64,000 nt of DNA from Microvirga rosea (GCF_020595095.1 NZ_JAJDOP010000010.1:34707-98706); one strand, 5' to 3'; positions 8,972 to 17,371 are shown, counted from the stretch's first letter. Numbers and translations: made by a program. Notes: generated from the sequence alone by a model not told the origin.

Positions 8972-9886
8972 TCAGAGGTCGCGGTCCCAGCGAGGCTCCG
9001 GGGCGAAGCGGTCAGCCAGGAAATCCACGATGGCACGGACCTTGGCGGGGATTTGCCGGCCCGAGGGGAAAACGGCATAAACCGAGGGTTCGTAAGTCGG
9101 ATGATCCGGGAGAAGGTGCACCAGATCCCCGTTGCGCAGGCTGTCGCCGACCAGGAACGTCGGCTGGTACACGATTCCTTGACCGGCGATGGCGGCTGCC
9201 ACCAGCGCGTCGCCGTTATTGGCCCGGAGGTTGCCTTTGACGGGCACCACGATGTCGGCGTCCTTTCCAAACGACCAGCGGTCGGCGCTGACCGTGCTCG
9301 AGAGCGTATAGCCAAGGCAATTGTGACGAGAGAGATCGTCTAGGGACTTCGGCGCCCCATGCTCCGCAAGGTAAGCAGGAGAGGCGCACAGGATGACCCG
9401 GCAGGGTGCAAGCCTCCGAACGACGAGGCTCGAATCCTTGAGTTTGCCGATACGGATCGCAAGATCCCACCCTTCTTCGATGAGCTCCACATAACGGTCG
9501 GCCAAGCCGAGATCGACGCTGACGGATGGATAAAGGCGGCCGAACTCGGCAAGCGCCGGCGCGATTTCGCGGAAGCCGAACGTCACCGGGACGTTGAGGC
9601 GAAGGGTCCCCCTCGGCTCGATCCGATCGAGACCTGCGGAGGCCTCGGCCTCCTCGATCTCGGTCAGGATGCGCTCGACGGCAGCCAGATAGTTGCGCCC
9701 GCCCTCGGTAAGGGTCAGCTTGCGGGTCGAACGATGGAGCAGCTTGACGCCTAAGCGCATCTCCAGAGCGGCAACATGCTTCGTGACCATGGTTTGCGAG
9801 AGCCCGAGCGCACGGGCCGCCGCCGAAAAGCTCCCGAGAGCCGCCACCTTCTGAAAGACCTGCATGCTGGTGACGCGGTCGAGCAT
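8972..9886 (-). CDS. LysR-family transcriptional regulator
   Basis: A 304-residue regulator with the N-terminal winged helix typical of LysR proteins (FQKVAALGSFSAAARALGLSQTMVTKHVAALEMRLGVKLLHR). The periplasmic-binding-protein-like effector domain is of the CrgA/DhcR subgroup (GTLRLNVPVTFG, LDLAIRIGKL-like segment). It is divergent from the doxX-VOC pair with a 99-base gap, so it probably regulates those genes and itself. The gap contains an 11-base palindrome CGATATTATCG at 9927-9937 that could be part of an operator. The effector is unknown. Start ATG 9886 gives the normal family length. Confidence 0.93.
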   Translation of the reverse strand: MLDRVTSMQVFQKVAALGSFSAAARALGLSQTMVTKHVAALEMRLGVKLLHRSTRKLTLTEGGRNYLAAVERILTEIEEAEASAGLDRIEPRGTLRLNVPVTFGFREIAPALAEFGRLYPSVSVDLGLADRYVELIEEGWDLAIRIGKLKDSSLVVRRLAPCRVILCASPAYLAEHGAPKSLDDLSRHNCLGYTLSSTVSADRWSFGKDADIVVPVKGNLRANNGDALVAAAIAGQGIVYQPTFLVGDSLRNGDLVHLLPDHPTYEPSVYAVFPSGRQIPAKVRAIVDFLADRFAPEPRWDRDL

Positions 9887-9926
9887 CCTGGTCTCACTCT
9901 CTGGGTTGGAGCTGATATTCCATAGC

Positions 9927-9937
9927 CGATATTATCG
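9927..9937. promoter_or_regulatory. Candidate LysR operator palindrome (CGATA-T-TATCG)
   Basis: A perfect 5-1-5 palindrome lies in the 99-base divergent region between the LysR gene and doxX, 41 bases from the LysR start. Position fits a LysR recognition site, but it is short and single, so chance is possible. Confidence 0.25.
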
Positions 9938-9985
9938 TAACGCAGGTTTGAGATCATATGGAAGGGACCATTTCAGGAGATCACC

Positions 9986-10420
9986 ATGATCGATACCCGA
10001 ACCGCCCCCTACGCGGCTCTCATCCTCCGCGTCACCCTCGGCATCCTGTTTCTGGCGCATGCCGGTCTCAAGGTCTTTGTCTTCACACCGGCGGGCACCG
10101 CGCAATTCTTCGGCAGCCTCGGTCTTCCGCCCGCGCTCGCCTACCTGACCATCCTGGTTGAGGTTGTCGGCGGGGTCGCATTGATCGTCGGTTTTTATGC
10201 CCGCATCGCCGCATTGGTGCTGATCCCCGTTCTTCTGGGCGCGATCTTCACCGTCCATGGACCTGCGGGCTTTTTCTTCACCAACCCGAAAGGCGGCTGG
10301 GAATACCTGGCTCTTTGGATCGTCGGACTTCTCGCGCAGGCGCTCCTCGGCGATGGTGCGCTCGCCCTTAAGGCCACGCCCGCCAAGGCTTCCGGTGTGT
10401 TGACCGCCCGTTCGGCATGA
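9986..10420 (+). CDS. DoxX family membrane protein
   Basis: A 144-residue integral membrane protein with four hydrophobic segments (ALILRVTLGILFLAHAGLKV, YLTILVEVVGGVALIVGFYA, AALVLIPVLLGAIFTVHG, YLALWIVGLLAQALLG). It shows the DoxX/DUF417-like pattern, including the FGSLGLPPALAYLTILVE segment. DoxX proteins are quinone-linked or redox-associated membrane subunits; many are induced with oxidoreductases. The start ATG 9986 has TTTCAGGAGATCACC upstream, a good ribosome binding site. It is followed after ten bases by a VOC dioxygenase-like gene, and the two probably form an operon controlled by the divergent LysR regulator. A precise activity cannot be assigned. Confidence 0.88.
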   Translation: MIDTRTAPYAALILRVTLGILFLAHAGLKVFVFTPAGTAQFFGSLGLPPALAYLTILVEVVGGVALIVGFYARIAALVLIPVLLGAIFTVHGPAGFFFTNPKGGWEYLALWIVGLLAQALLGDGALALKATPAKASGVLTARSA

Positions 10421-10430
10421 GGGTCTCCAC

Positions 10431-10961
10431 ATGACCGCTTCCACCACTCCTCTTAAGGCTGCGGAGCCTTCGGCGACGCGACCCGTCCACCCCGGGACGC
10501 GGATCGGGCACATCCACCTGAAGGTGGCTGATCTTGACCGCGCCATCGGGTTTTACCGGGACGTCCTCGGGTTCGAGCTGATGCAGCGTTATGGTACGCA
10601 AGCTGCCTTCCTGTCCGCGGGTGGGTATCACCACCATATCGGTCTCAATACCTGGGAAAGCGCAGGCGGTTCGCCACCGCCTCCCGGTACCACGGGGCTC
10701 TACCATGTGGCGATCCTCTATCCGACGCGCGCAAGCCTGGCCGACGCCCTCCGCCGTCTCGTCGAGGCAGGCATTGCCCTCGACGGGGCGAGCGATCATG
10801 GGGTCAGCGAGGCGCTCTACCTGCGCGATCCAGATGGCAACGGCGTGGAACTCTATTGGGACAGGCCCGAGGAGCAATGGCCCAGAACCGAGGACGGAAA
10901 GCTCCAGATGGTGACGCGCCGGCTCGATCTGCACGGCCTTCTCGCCCAAGCCGCGGCTTGA
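10431..10961 (+). CDS. VOC-family (glyoxalase/extradiol dioxygenase-like) protein
   Basis: A 176-residue protein of the vicinal oxygen chelate fold. It shows the first metal-ligand region GTRIGHIHLKVADLDRAIGFYRDVLGFEL, then the GGYHHHIGLNTW segment, TGLYHVAILYP, and the C-terminal LYLRDPDGNGVELYWDRP, whose glutamate is the typical last metal ligand. This layout resembles the CatE-type subgroup of ring-cleaving dioxygenases and glyoxalase-like proteins. It is co-directional with doxX. The substrate could be a catechol, an electrophile or a thiol adduct; the sequence does not decide. Confidence 0.88.
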   Translation: MTASTTPLKAAEPSATRPVHPGTRIGHIHLKVADLDRAIGFYRDVLGFELMQRYGTQAAFLSAGGYHHHIGLNTWESAGGSPPPPGTTGLYHVAILYPTRASLADALRRLVEAGIALDGASDHGVSEALYLRDPDGNGVELYWDRPEEQWPRTEDGKLQMVTRRLDLHGLLAQAAA

Positions 10962-10974
10962 CGAACACGCCTAA

Positions 10975-11009
10975 ATCTCCAGCTTAAGCTTATCGTGATA
11001 GCTGGAGAT
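10975..11009 (+). promoter_or_regulatory. Inverted repeat over the mscL ribosome binding site
   Basis: ATCTCCAGCT at 10975-10984 pairs perfectly with AGCTGGAGAT at 11000-11009; the loop includes the palindrome TAAGCTTA. The GGAG at 11004-11007, the best ribosome binding site for the mscL ATG at 11018, is inside the 3' arm and would be base-paired. This suggests control of mscL at translation, or a terminator of the preceding gene; no T-run follows the stem. Confidence 0.45.
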
Positions 11010-11017
11010 CTGGGATC

Positions 11018-11452
11018 ATGTGGCAGGAATTCAAGCAATTCGCCTTGCGCGGCAACGTGGTCGATCTGGCCATCGGTGTCATCATCGGTGCCGCCTTCGG
11101 GCGGATCGTCGAGTCTCTCGTCGGAGACATCTTCATGCCGATCATCGGGGCCATCTCCGGCGGCCTCGACTTTTCCAACTATTTCGTACCGCTCTCGAAA
11201 AACGTCACCGCATTGTCTCTTCCCGAGGCGAAGGCGCAAGGTGCCGTTCTGGCCTGGGGCAACTTCATCACGGTCGCGATCAACTTCGCCATCATCGCCT
11301 TTATCCTGTTTCTGGTCGTAAAGGCGATCAACCGGATGAAGCGGGCGGCGGATGCCAAGGCCGAGGCCGCCAAGAAAGCACCCGAGCTTCCCGCGGACGT
11401 GAAGCTGTTGGGTGAAATCCGCGACCTTCTCAGGGACCGGCGATCCGTCTGA
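11018..11452 (+). CDS. mscL: Large-conductance mechanosensitive channel MscL
   Basis: A 144-residue MscL. The N-terminal amphipathic helix and first transmembrane helix are seen in [44 protein letters not shown], with the signature [17 protein letters not shown]. The second membrane helix is [25 protein letters not shown]. The lysine/alanine-rich cytoplasmic tail ends in a short bundle ([12 protein letters not shown]). It forms a homopentameric inner-membrane emergency valve opened by membrane tension during osmotic downshock. It is preceded by an inverted repeat that would pair its ribosome binding site. The assignment is unambiguous. Confidence 0.97.
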   Translation: MWQEFKQFALRGNVVDLAIGVIIGAAFGRIVESLVGDIFMPIIGAISGGLDFSNYFVPLSKNVTALSLPEAKAQGAVLAWGNFITVAINFAIIAFILFLVVKAINRMKRAADAKAEAAKKAPELPADVKLLGEIRDLLRDRRSV

Positions 11453-11560
11453 CCGTAAAGCGTTCAGCCGGATCTGCGGCTTCTTGGGAGCGGGCGGCAT
11501 TCGTGCTTGCCTTCCCGGATCCGGCAAGCCATGCCTGATCCGTCCGCCAGGGAGCTCTTC

Positions 11561-12766
11561 ATGGATGTGTCTGCCGCCGCTTCGTCGCCGTTTTCTCTCC
11601 GTCCCGAAGCCGAGCAGGCCCCGGCGAGCGGAATTGTCGATGTCTTCAACCATGGCAGGAACCGGGAAGGCCTTATTCCTCTCTGGGTCGGCGAGGGCGA
11701 TCTGCCGACGCCCTCTTTCATTTGCGATGCCGCAACCCGATCGCTTGCGGCGGGCGAGACCTTTTATACCTATCAGCGCGGCATTCCGGAGCTGCGCCAA
11801 GCCCTGTCGCGCTATCATGAACGCATCTACGGAAAGCCCGTCGATCCTGAGCGCTTCTTCATCACCTCCGGGGGAATGCCGGCGATGCAGATCGCCATGC
11901 GCATGGTTTCTGGGCCGGGCGACGAGGTCCTGATCCCGACGCCGGCGTGGCCGAACTTCGTCGGCGCCATCACGGTCGCCGGCGCTCGTGCGGTCGGTGT
12001 TCCGATGGTGTTCGGGCAAAACGGCTGGAACCTGGATTTCGACCGCCTGCAAAAGGCCGTGACATCGCGGACGCGTGCGATCACGGTGAATTCTCCTGCC
12101 AATCCTACGGGCTGGACGGCGACGCTTTCCGATCTGCGCATGCTTCTGGAGTTCGCTCGCCGGCACAATCTCTGGATCATCGCGGATGAGATCTATGGCC
12201 GCTTCGTGCACGATCCCGCTCTTGCGATCGACGGCCGAGCCCCCTCGTTCCGGGATGTGATGGCGCCCGAGGACAGGATCCTGTTCATTCAGACTTTCTC
12301 GAAGAATTGGGCCATGACCGGTTGGCGTCTGGGATGGCTCGAAGCGCCTCCCGACCTGGGGCAAATCATCGAAAACCTGATTCAGTACCAGACTTCCGGA
12401 ACCCCCGTTTTCGTTCAGCGGGGCGGGCTGGCGGCTCTGGAGCAGGGCGAGGAGTTCGTGGCGCACCAGATTGCCCGCGCGCGGACCGGGCATGCCATCG
12501 TCGGCCGCCTGACCGAAACCGGCTTGGTGGATCTGCCCTCACCGAGCGGCGCCTTCTATGCCTTTCTCAAGGTCAAAAGCGCGCAGTCTTCCAAGGACAT
12601 CGCCATCCGGCTCATCGAGGAGGCGAATGTGGGCCTCGCGCCCGGATCCGCTTTCGGCGAAACGGGAGAGGGGTATCTGCGGCTCTGTTATGCCCGGAAG
12701 TCGTCCGATCTCGAGGAGGCGGTTCGTCGGGTCAATGAGGCATTGCCGCGGATTGCCGAAGGTTAA
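11561..12766 (+). CDS. Pyridoxal phosphate-dependent aminotransferase (class I/II)
   Basis: A fold-type I aminotransferase, 401 residues from ATG 11561. I prefer this start because GGGAG lies six bases upstream; ATG 11531 and TTG 11507 are in frame but have poor sites. Features include LWVGEGDLPTPSF, the YQRGIPELRQAL cofactor-domain segment, TVNSPANPTGW (substrate/PLP asparagine), IIADEIYGRF with the aspartate contacting the pyridine nitrogen, and FSKNWAMTGWRLGW with the Schiff-base lysine. The C-terminal arginine region is LRLCYARKSSDLEEAV. Substrate could be aspartate, an aromatic or another amino acid. It stands between mscL and the AbrB-like gene, with no clear pathway context. Confidence 0.92.
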   Translation: MDVSAAASSPFSLRPEAEQAPASGIVDVFNHGRNREGLIPLWVGEGDLPTPSFICDAATRSLAAGETFYTYQRGIPELRQALSRYHERIYGKPVDPERFFITSGGMPAMQIAMRMVSGPGDEVLIPTPAWPNFVGAITVAGARAVGVPMVFGQNGWNLDFDRLQKAVTSRTRAITVNSPANPTGWTATLSDLRMLLEFARRHNLWIIADEIYGRFVHDPALAIDGRAPSFRDVMAPEDRILFIQTFSKNWAMTGWRLGWLEAPPDLGQIIENLIQYQTSGTPVFVQRGGLAALEQGEEFVAHQIARARTGHAIVGRLTETGLVDLPSPSGAFYAFLKVKSAQSSKDIAIRLIEEANVGLAPGSAFGETGEGYLRLCYARKSSDLEEAVRRVNEALPRIAEG

Positions 12767-12862
12767 TGAACCAGACTGCATGCCCAGGCTGCAGGTGAGG
12801 AATTTGACCGGAGCGCGTTCCGCGTCCAATGAAGCAGGGCTTTCCCAGTCCTGTCTTTCATC

Positions 12863-13909
12863 ATGCGCCTTTTCCTTGCCCATCTTGTTCAGATCCTGAT
12901 CGCCGGCCTTGGCGGATTGACGCTGGATGCCCTCGGTGTTCCGGCCGCTTGGCTATCGGGGTCCGCCCTTGCCACAATGGCCTGGGGCTGGGCGGGACGT
13001 GCCAAGCCGATGCCGCGCCCGCTGGTTGACGCGGCGATGCTGGTATCCGGCGCATCCATGGGCGCGGCGGTGACGCCTGCCGCCATCGCCGCGGTGGGCC
13101 GCTATCCCTCAAGCCTTATTCTCCTTGTGATCGCCGTCCTGGCCATCTCGGGCGCCTCGGCGCTCTGGCTGACGCGGGTCTCGGGGTGGCGGAAAGATGA
13201 CGCGGTGCTGGCGTCGGTGCCGGGAGCGCTGTCGACCGTGCTGGCAATCGCCGTTGACCGAAACGCATCGGTTGCTTCGATCGCCATCGTTCAGAACCTG
13301 CGGCTGTTCGTGCTGATCGCGCTTTTGCCCAGTGCCGTGGTTTTCAGCGGCGGAGGAGCCGCGAACGTCCTCATCGGCCAGGGCCTCCCCGTTCAAACCG
13401 TAGGCGGAATGGCATTCATCTTCCTGGGAGGCCTCCTGCTCGGCCTGATTTTGGCACGCCTCAATGTGGCGGCCCCGATCCTCCTCGGGGCCATGCTCGT
13501 GAGTACCGTCAGTCATGGTTCCGGGTGGGTCGCGGGCGTCATTCCCCCCGTCATCACCACCATCGGCTTGGTTCTGATCGGCATGTTCATTGCGGAGCGG
13601 TTTCGCGACGTTCGCCGCTCCACGATCCGTACGACTCTAGTTGCGGCGCTCGGCTCTTTTGCCATCGGCATGGTGGTCGCGACGGCGTTTGCGTGTCTTG
13701 CCGCCTGGGTTGCGGGTGTCAGTTTCGCCAACGGCCTTGTTGCATTCGCGCCAGGCGGGCTCGAGGCGATGACGATCCTGGCACTGGTTCTCGGGCTTGA
13801 TCCGCTCTATGTCGGCATCCACCATCTGGTCAGGTTTCTCGGGATCGGCCTCGTGGTGCCTTTCGTTGTCGCTTGGCTCCAAAGAAGCGATCCGCCGGAA
13901 ACGACATAG
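12863..13909 (+). CDS. AbrB-family membrane protein (COG3180, putative ammonia monooxygenase-like)
   Basis: A 348-residue polytopic membrane protein with about ten hydrophobic segments in two similar halves, the usual AbrB_N-type duplication. One copy is seen around GVPAAWLSGSALATMAWGW and the other around NVAAPILLGAMLVSTV. Conserved elements include LVSGASMGAAVTP, ASVPGALSTVLAIAVDR, and in the second half VAFAPGGLEAMTILAL. Databases often call the family AbrB regulators or ammonia monooxygenases, but there is no DNA-binding or copper site here. It is most likely a transporter of unknown substrate. It is convergent with the RpiR regulator (nine-base gap). Confidence 0.85.
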   Translation: MRLFLAHLVQILIAGLGGLTLDALGVPAAWLSGSALATMAWGWAGRAKPMPRPLVDAAMLVSGASMGAAVTPAAIAAVGRYPSSLILLVIAVLAISGASALWLTRVSGWRKDDAVLASVPGALSTVLAIAVDRNASVASIAIVQNLRLFVLIALLPSAVVFSGGGAANVLIGQGLPVQTVGGMAFIFLGGLLLGLILARLNVAAPILLGAMLVSTVSHGSGWVAGVIPPVITTIGLVLIGMFIAERFRDVRRSTIRTTLVAALGSFAIGMVVATAFACLAAWVAGVSFANGLVAFAPGGLEAMTILALVLGLDPLYVGIHHLVRFLGIGLVVPFVVAWLQRSDPPETT

Positions 13910-13917
13910 AAAGCCGC

Positions 13918-14787
13918 CTATTCCCCGTTTCGAAGGCGCTCGACAGCTTCCATGCGGGGCTTCGCCGTATCCCACAAGCGCCTCGTGACGGCGCCGACCA
14001 GGGCCTCTGCGATCAGCATGAGGCCGATGGAGGAATCCCAATTCGACGGCGCCACGATGGGGGCGGGCAGGACATGGCGGGCGACCCGCGCGATGGGCGA
14101 GAGCCAAGGATCCGTCAGTAGCACCACGGTCGCTCCCTGCCGCGCAGCCGTCTCGCTCAAGGCGATCACATCTTCCTGGTAGCGCCGGATGTCGAAGACG
14201 ACCAGAACGTCCTTTCGGCCGATCTCGATCATCCGGTCGCGCCAGAGAGACGGTTGGCCGTCGATGTAGTCCACTTGGCTGCGCACGATCCGAAAATGGC
14301 TTTCGGCATAGCGCGCCAGGGCCCCCGTGAACCGACCGCCGGTGAAATGAATCTGCCGGCGCTGATCGCTCAGCAGCGCGACGACGGCCTCGAATTCGGC
14401 GGGAGCAATGTTCTCCACGGTCGCGTTCAGGTTCCCGATTACCGCATCGGCAAAGGATGCCAAGGCAGGAGCGCCTTGGCTGTTCCCCGAGGGACCGGCC
14501 TTGGCGAGCGGAGAGAGGAGGCGGGCCTCCAGCTCCTCTCGGAGATGCTTTTGGAACTCTGGAAAGCCATTGAACCCCAGGCGCGTCACGAAGCGCAGGA
14601 CCGAAGGAGCGGAGATGCCCGCGCGGGTCGCAAATTCCGCAACGGTTTCAAGGCCCGCGAAGGGATAATGGCTCAGGAGGACATGAGCCGCTCGTTTTTC
14701 ACTGGTCGTGAAAGTGTCGATCTCGTGCCGGATCCGATCCGCAAGCGTTGATTGTGCTGACGCTTGTATTGTACTTTCGTTACACAT
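13918..14787 (-). CDS. MurR/RpiR-family regulator of the amino-alcohol cluster
   Basis: A 289-residue RpiR protein. The N-terminal helix-turn-helix domain spans about residues 15-90 (FTTSEKRAAHVLLSHYPFAGLETVAEFATRAGISAPSVLRFVTRLGF). The C-terminal SIS sugar-isomerase-like effector domain spans about 130-270 (IHFTGGRFTGALARYAES, DVLVVFDIRRYQEDVIALSE). It is divergent from the hydrolase-permease-ligase-dehydrogenase genes, with about 150 bases between starts, so it is the obvious local regulator. RpiR proteins usually sense phosphorylated sugars, but members beside amine or amino-acid catabolic genes are known. The ligand here is inferred to be an amino alcohol or its gamma-glutamyl derivative. 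Confidence 0.93.
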   Translation of the reverse strand: MCNESTIQASAQSTLADRIRHEIDTFTTSEKRAAHVLLSHYPFAGLETVAEFATRAGISAPSVLRFVTRLGFNGFPEFQKHLREELEARLLSPLAKAGPSGNSQGAPALASFADAVIGNLNATVENIAPAEFEAVVALLSDQRRQIHFTGGRFTGALARYAESHFRIVRSQVDYIDGQPSLWRDRMIEIGRKDVLVVFDIRRYQEDVIALSETAARQGATVVLLTDPWLSPIARVARHVLPAPIVAPSNWDSSIGLMLIAEALVGAVTRRLWDTAKPRMEAVERLRNGE

Positions 14788-14939
14788 GGCGGCTTGTCCA
14801 CACTCTTGTTCTTGACGACTTCCGAAAGCTGTACCAAAAATTACAAAACGACAACACCGAGCGGGAACGTATCAATCGTTCAATCCAGAGCCTTTCGCGG
14901 AATGCGCAGACGGAGAGCCGTATAGTGATTGCGAGGCCG

Positions 14940-15713
14940 ATGGCGACAGGAGTCGAGGAGCACGATCAGTCGATGGCGAATCCTGTCGTTCATCTGGAGA
15001 ATCCGGACGGATCGTCCCCAATTCTTCTGATTTGTGAGCATGCCTCCAAGCACCTTCCAGGCCGTTATGGCACCCTTGGCCTTGGGGCAGAGGAGCGGGA
15101 GAGCCATATCGCGTGGGATCCTGGCGCGCTCGGTGTCGCAAAGCACTTGTCCCATGCTCTCGACGCTCCGCTGATTCACGCCGCGGTGTCGCGCCTTGTG
15201 CTGGACCTGAATCGCGACCCGTCCGCACCGGATTCCATCACGACCCTGAGCGAGAACACAGCCGTGCCGGGTAACCTGAACCTCTCGGCGGACGAGCGTT
15301 CTCGGCGCGTCCGTGAGGTTTATGAAGCGTTTCACGGAGCCGTCGACAGCTATGCGAATGCTCGGTTGTCCGCGGGGCGGGTGACGGCGGTCATTTCCAT
15401 TCATTCGTTCACCCCTGTCTACCGGAATATCGCGCGTCCCTGGCAGATCGGTTTGATCTTCGACACGGATGAGCGCTTGGCAAAGCACGTCGCGGCGGGG
15501 CTTCGCCGTGAGCCCGATCTGAATGTTGGGATGAACCAGCCCTACAGCCCGGCCGACAGGGTGTTCCATACCCTTGAAAGACATGCGGAGCGGCGTGGTC
15601 TGGCTCCGCTCATGATCGAAATCCGCAACGACCTGATCCGCACGGAAGACGGGCAGGCGTCGTGGGCGAGCCGCCTTGCACCCTTATTGAGGGAGGGCGT
15701 GCAGCGGCTTTGA
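14940..15713 (+). CDS. N-formylglutamate amidohydrolase-like hydrolase
   Basis: A 257-residue zinc amidohydrolase of the N-formylglutamate amidohydrolase family from ATG 14940; an in-frame ATG at 14973 is an alternative. The open frame back to 14748 overlaps the regulator start and looks non-coding. Motifs: PILLICEHASKHLPGRYG (first metal ligands), ESHIAWDPGA, VLDLNRDP and AVISIHSFTPVY. Family members hydrolyse N-formyl-L-glutamate in histidine degradation, but no hut genes lie nearby. Here it opens a cluster with a glutamine-synthetase-like ligase, so I infer that it cleaves the gamma-glutamyl (or N-glutamyl) amide product to regenerate glutamate, the job PuuD does in putrescine breakdown. 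The fold call is strong; the reaction is a hypothesis. Confidence 0.85.
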   Translation: MATGVEEHDQSMANPVVHLENPDGSSPILLICEHASKHLPGRYGTLGLGAEERESHIAWDPGALGVAKHLSHALDAPLIHAAVSRLVLDLNRDPSAPDSITTLSENTAVPGNLNLSADERSRRVREVYEAFHGAVDSYANARLSAGRVTAVISIHSFTPVYRNIARPWQIGLIFDTDERLAKHVAAGLRREPDLNVGMNQPYSPADRVFHTLERHAERRGLAPLMIEIRNDLIRTEDGQASWASRLAPLLREGVQRL

Positions 15714-15717
15714 CGAC

Positions 15718-15744
15718 AGCCATGGCGCGAGGTGTGCCATGGCT
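15718..15744. promoter_or_regulatory. Hairpin between the hydrolase and permease genes
   Basis: AGCCATGGC at 15718-15726 and GCCATGGCT at 15736-15744 form a perfect nine-base stem with a nine-base loop. It lies just after the hydrolase stop and 32 bases before the permease start. No T-run follows, so it is more likely an RNA-processing/stability element or a weak attenuator than a full terminator. Confidence 0.4.
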
Positions 15745-15775
15745 CAGAGGCAGACTATTCTTGGAGGAAGAGTCT

Positions 15776-17311
15776 ATGTCAGTCGGACAAGGAAGCGGTG
15801 GGGTACACGCACCGCCAGCTGGGGCGCAGAATTCTGCGGGCGTCACCTACACCACAGTGGATGAGAGCTATTTCGAAGCGCGGCGCCTGAAACGTCACGC
15901 GCGCGTCTGGTCGCTCTGGGCGCTCGGCGTCGGCGCCGTGATCTCGGGCCATTATTCGGGCTGGAACCTGGGCCTTGCCAATGGCTTCGGTTCGATGTTC
16001 TTCGCCACCATCATCATCGCCATCATGTATCTCGGCCTCACGTTTTCGATCGCCGAGATGTCGCCCGCGCTGCCGCATACCGGCGGCGCCTATTCCTTTG
16101 CACGCACATCGATGGGGCCATGGGCCGGCTATGTCACGGGGATCGCCGAGAATATCGAATTCGTTCTCACCCCGGCCGTGATCGTGTTCTTCATCGGCTC
16201 TTATCTGAGCGGGATTTTCGGAACCGATCCTGTCTACCAGCCGATCTACTGGATCGTCTGCTATGCCATTTTCGTCGGCCTCAACATCGTCGGGGTCGAG
16301 CTGTCCTTCAAAGTGACCGTCACGGTCACGCTGCTGGCGCTCGCCTGCCTGGTGGTGTTCTATCTATCCGTTCTCTTTTCGGGCAAGTTCGACTTCGCCC
16401 GCTGGGCTCTCAACATGGGACCGGATGGAGCGGAATTGCCAAACGGAAACGGACCATTCCTGCCCATGGGCATCGGCGGCATCTTTGCCACGATGCCGTT
16501 TGCCGTATGGCTCTTTCTGGCGATCGAGCAATTGCCGCTGGCTGCGGAGGAATCGCATGATCCGCAGCATGACATGCCTAAGGGGATCATCGCGGGAATC
16601 CTGACGCTGATCGCCTCCGCATTCTGTGTCATTTTCCTGAATACGGGAATTGCGCCGGGTGCTGTCGGATACGCCAAGTCGACGGAGCCGCTGCTGGATG
16701 GTTTCCGCACCCTGTTCGGATCCGATATCGCGAAGATCCTGGCCGCCATTGCGGTGATCGGCCTGATCGCATCCTTTCACACCATCATCTTCGCCTTCGG
16801 CCGCCAGATCTACTCGTTGTCGCGTGCAGGATACTTCCCGAGCTTCCTGTCGATCACGCACGGGCAGCGGAAAACACCGCACGTGGCCTTGATCACGGGG
16901 GCGCTGATCGGCTTGCTGGTGATGATGATCATCTGGTTCTCCTTGGGAGCGGATGCGGGCGGTTCGGTCATCGGCGGAACGCTGCTCAACATGGCCGTGG
17001 CGGGCGCTATGCTGGCTTACTTCATGCAGGGCATGTCCTATATCGTGCTGAAGAAGAAGTTCGTGCATCTCCACCGGCCCTATGTGAGTCCGCTCGGCAT
17101 CGCAGGTGCCGTGACATGCATGGTGATCGCCGCGGTGACCCTCTACTTCCAGTTCACCGACCCGATCTTCCAGCGGGCAGTCATCGGCGTTGCGATCTAT
17201 TATGCGGTCATGATGGCCTATTTCATGGTTCATGGGCGTCATAAGCTGATCCTCTCGCCGGAGGAGGAGTTCGCCGTGTCCAAGGGCGAGTCCGAGTACA
17301 GAACATATTGA
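15776..17311 (+). CDS. eat: Ethanolamine-type permease (APC superfamily)
   Basis: A 511-residue inner-membrane transporter of the amino acid-polyamine-organocation superfamily with about twelve hydrophobic segments. The segments YFEARRLKRHARVWSLWALGVG and GAVISGHYSGWNLGLANGFG match the ethanolamine permease subfamily. So does MSPALPHTGGAYSFAR, the TM3 substrate region. The start at ATG 15776 is set by GGAGGAAG upstream; the longer open frame from 15662 overlaps the hydrolase gene. It sits between a hydrolase and a glutamine-synthetase-like ligase, so the imported substrate is probably an amine that is then gamma-glutamylated. Ethanolamine is my first guess, with other small amino alcohols possible. 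Confidence 0.87.
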   Translation: MSVGQGSGGVHAPPAGAQNSAGVTYTTVDESYFEARRLKRHARVWSLWALGVGAVISGHYSGWNLGLANGFGSMFFATIIIAIMYLGLTFSIAEMSPALPHTGGAYSFARTSMGPWAGYVTGIAENIEFVLTPAVIVFFIGSYLSGIFGTDPVYQPIYWIVCYAIFVGLNIVGVELSFKVTVTVTLLALACLVVFYLSVLFSGKFDFARWALNMGPDGAELPNGNGPFLPMGIGGIFATMPFAVWLFLAIEQLPLAAEESHDPQHDMPKGIIAGILTLIASAFCVIFLNTGIAPGAVGYAKSTEPLLDGFRTLFGSDIAKILAAIAVIGLIASFHTIIFAFGRQIYSLSRAGYFPSFLSITHGQRKTPHVALITGALIGLLVMMIIWFSLGADAGGSVIGGTLLNMAVAGAMLAYFMQGMSYIVLKKKFVHLHRPYVSPLGIAGAVTCMVIAAVTLYFQFTDPIFQRAVIGVAIYYAVMMAYFMVHGRHKLILSPEEEFAVSKGESEYRTY

Positions 17312-17321
17312 TCGTCATAGA

Positions 17322-17343
17322 GGGAGCGCATCCGTGCGCTCCC
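17322..17343 (+). terminator. Intrinsic-terminator-like hairpin after the permease gene
   Basis: GGGAGCGCA-TCCG-TGCGCTCCC is a perfect nine-base GC-rich stem with a tetraloop, starting ten bases after the permease stop and followed by TTCGGTTCATTCTCTTT. It lies inside the cluster, 28 bases before the ligase start, so it may terminate part of the transcripts and set different levels for transport and catabolic genes, or the ligase may have its own promoter. Confidence 0.55.
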
Positions 17344-17371
17344 TTCGGTTCATTCTCTTTAGGGATCAGGC

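Noticed and set aside
10853..12493. 546-codon open frame on the minus strand
   Set aside because: It crosses the VOC, mscL and aminotransferase genes, all with strong family motifs on the plus strand.
14748..14939. N-terminal extension of the N-formylglutamate amidohydrolase-like gene
   Set aside because: The first 64 codons overlap the divergent regulator's start, encode no family sequence, and the family begins near the later ATG.
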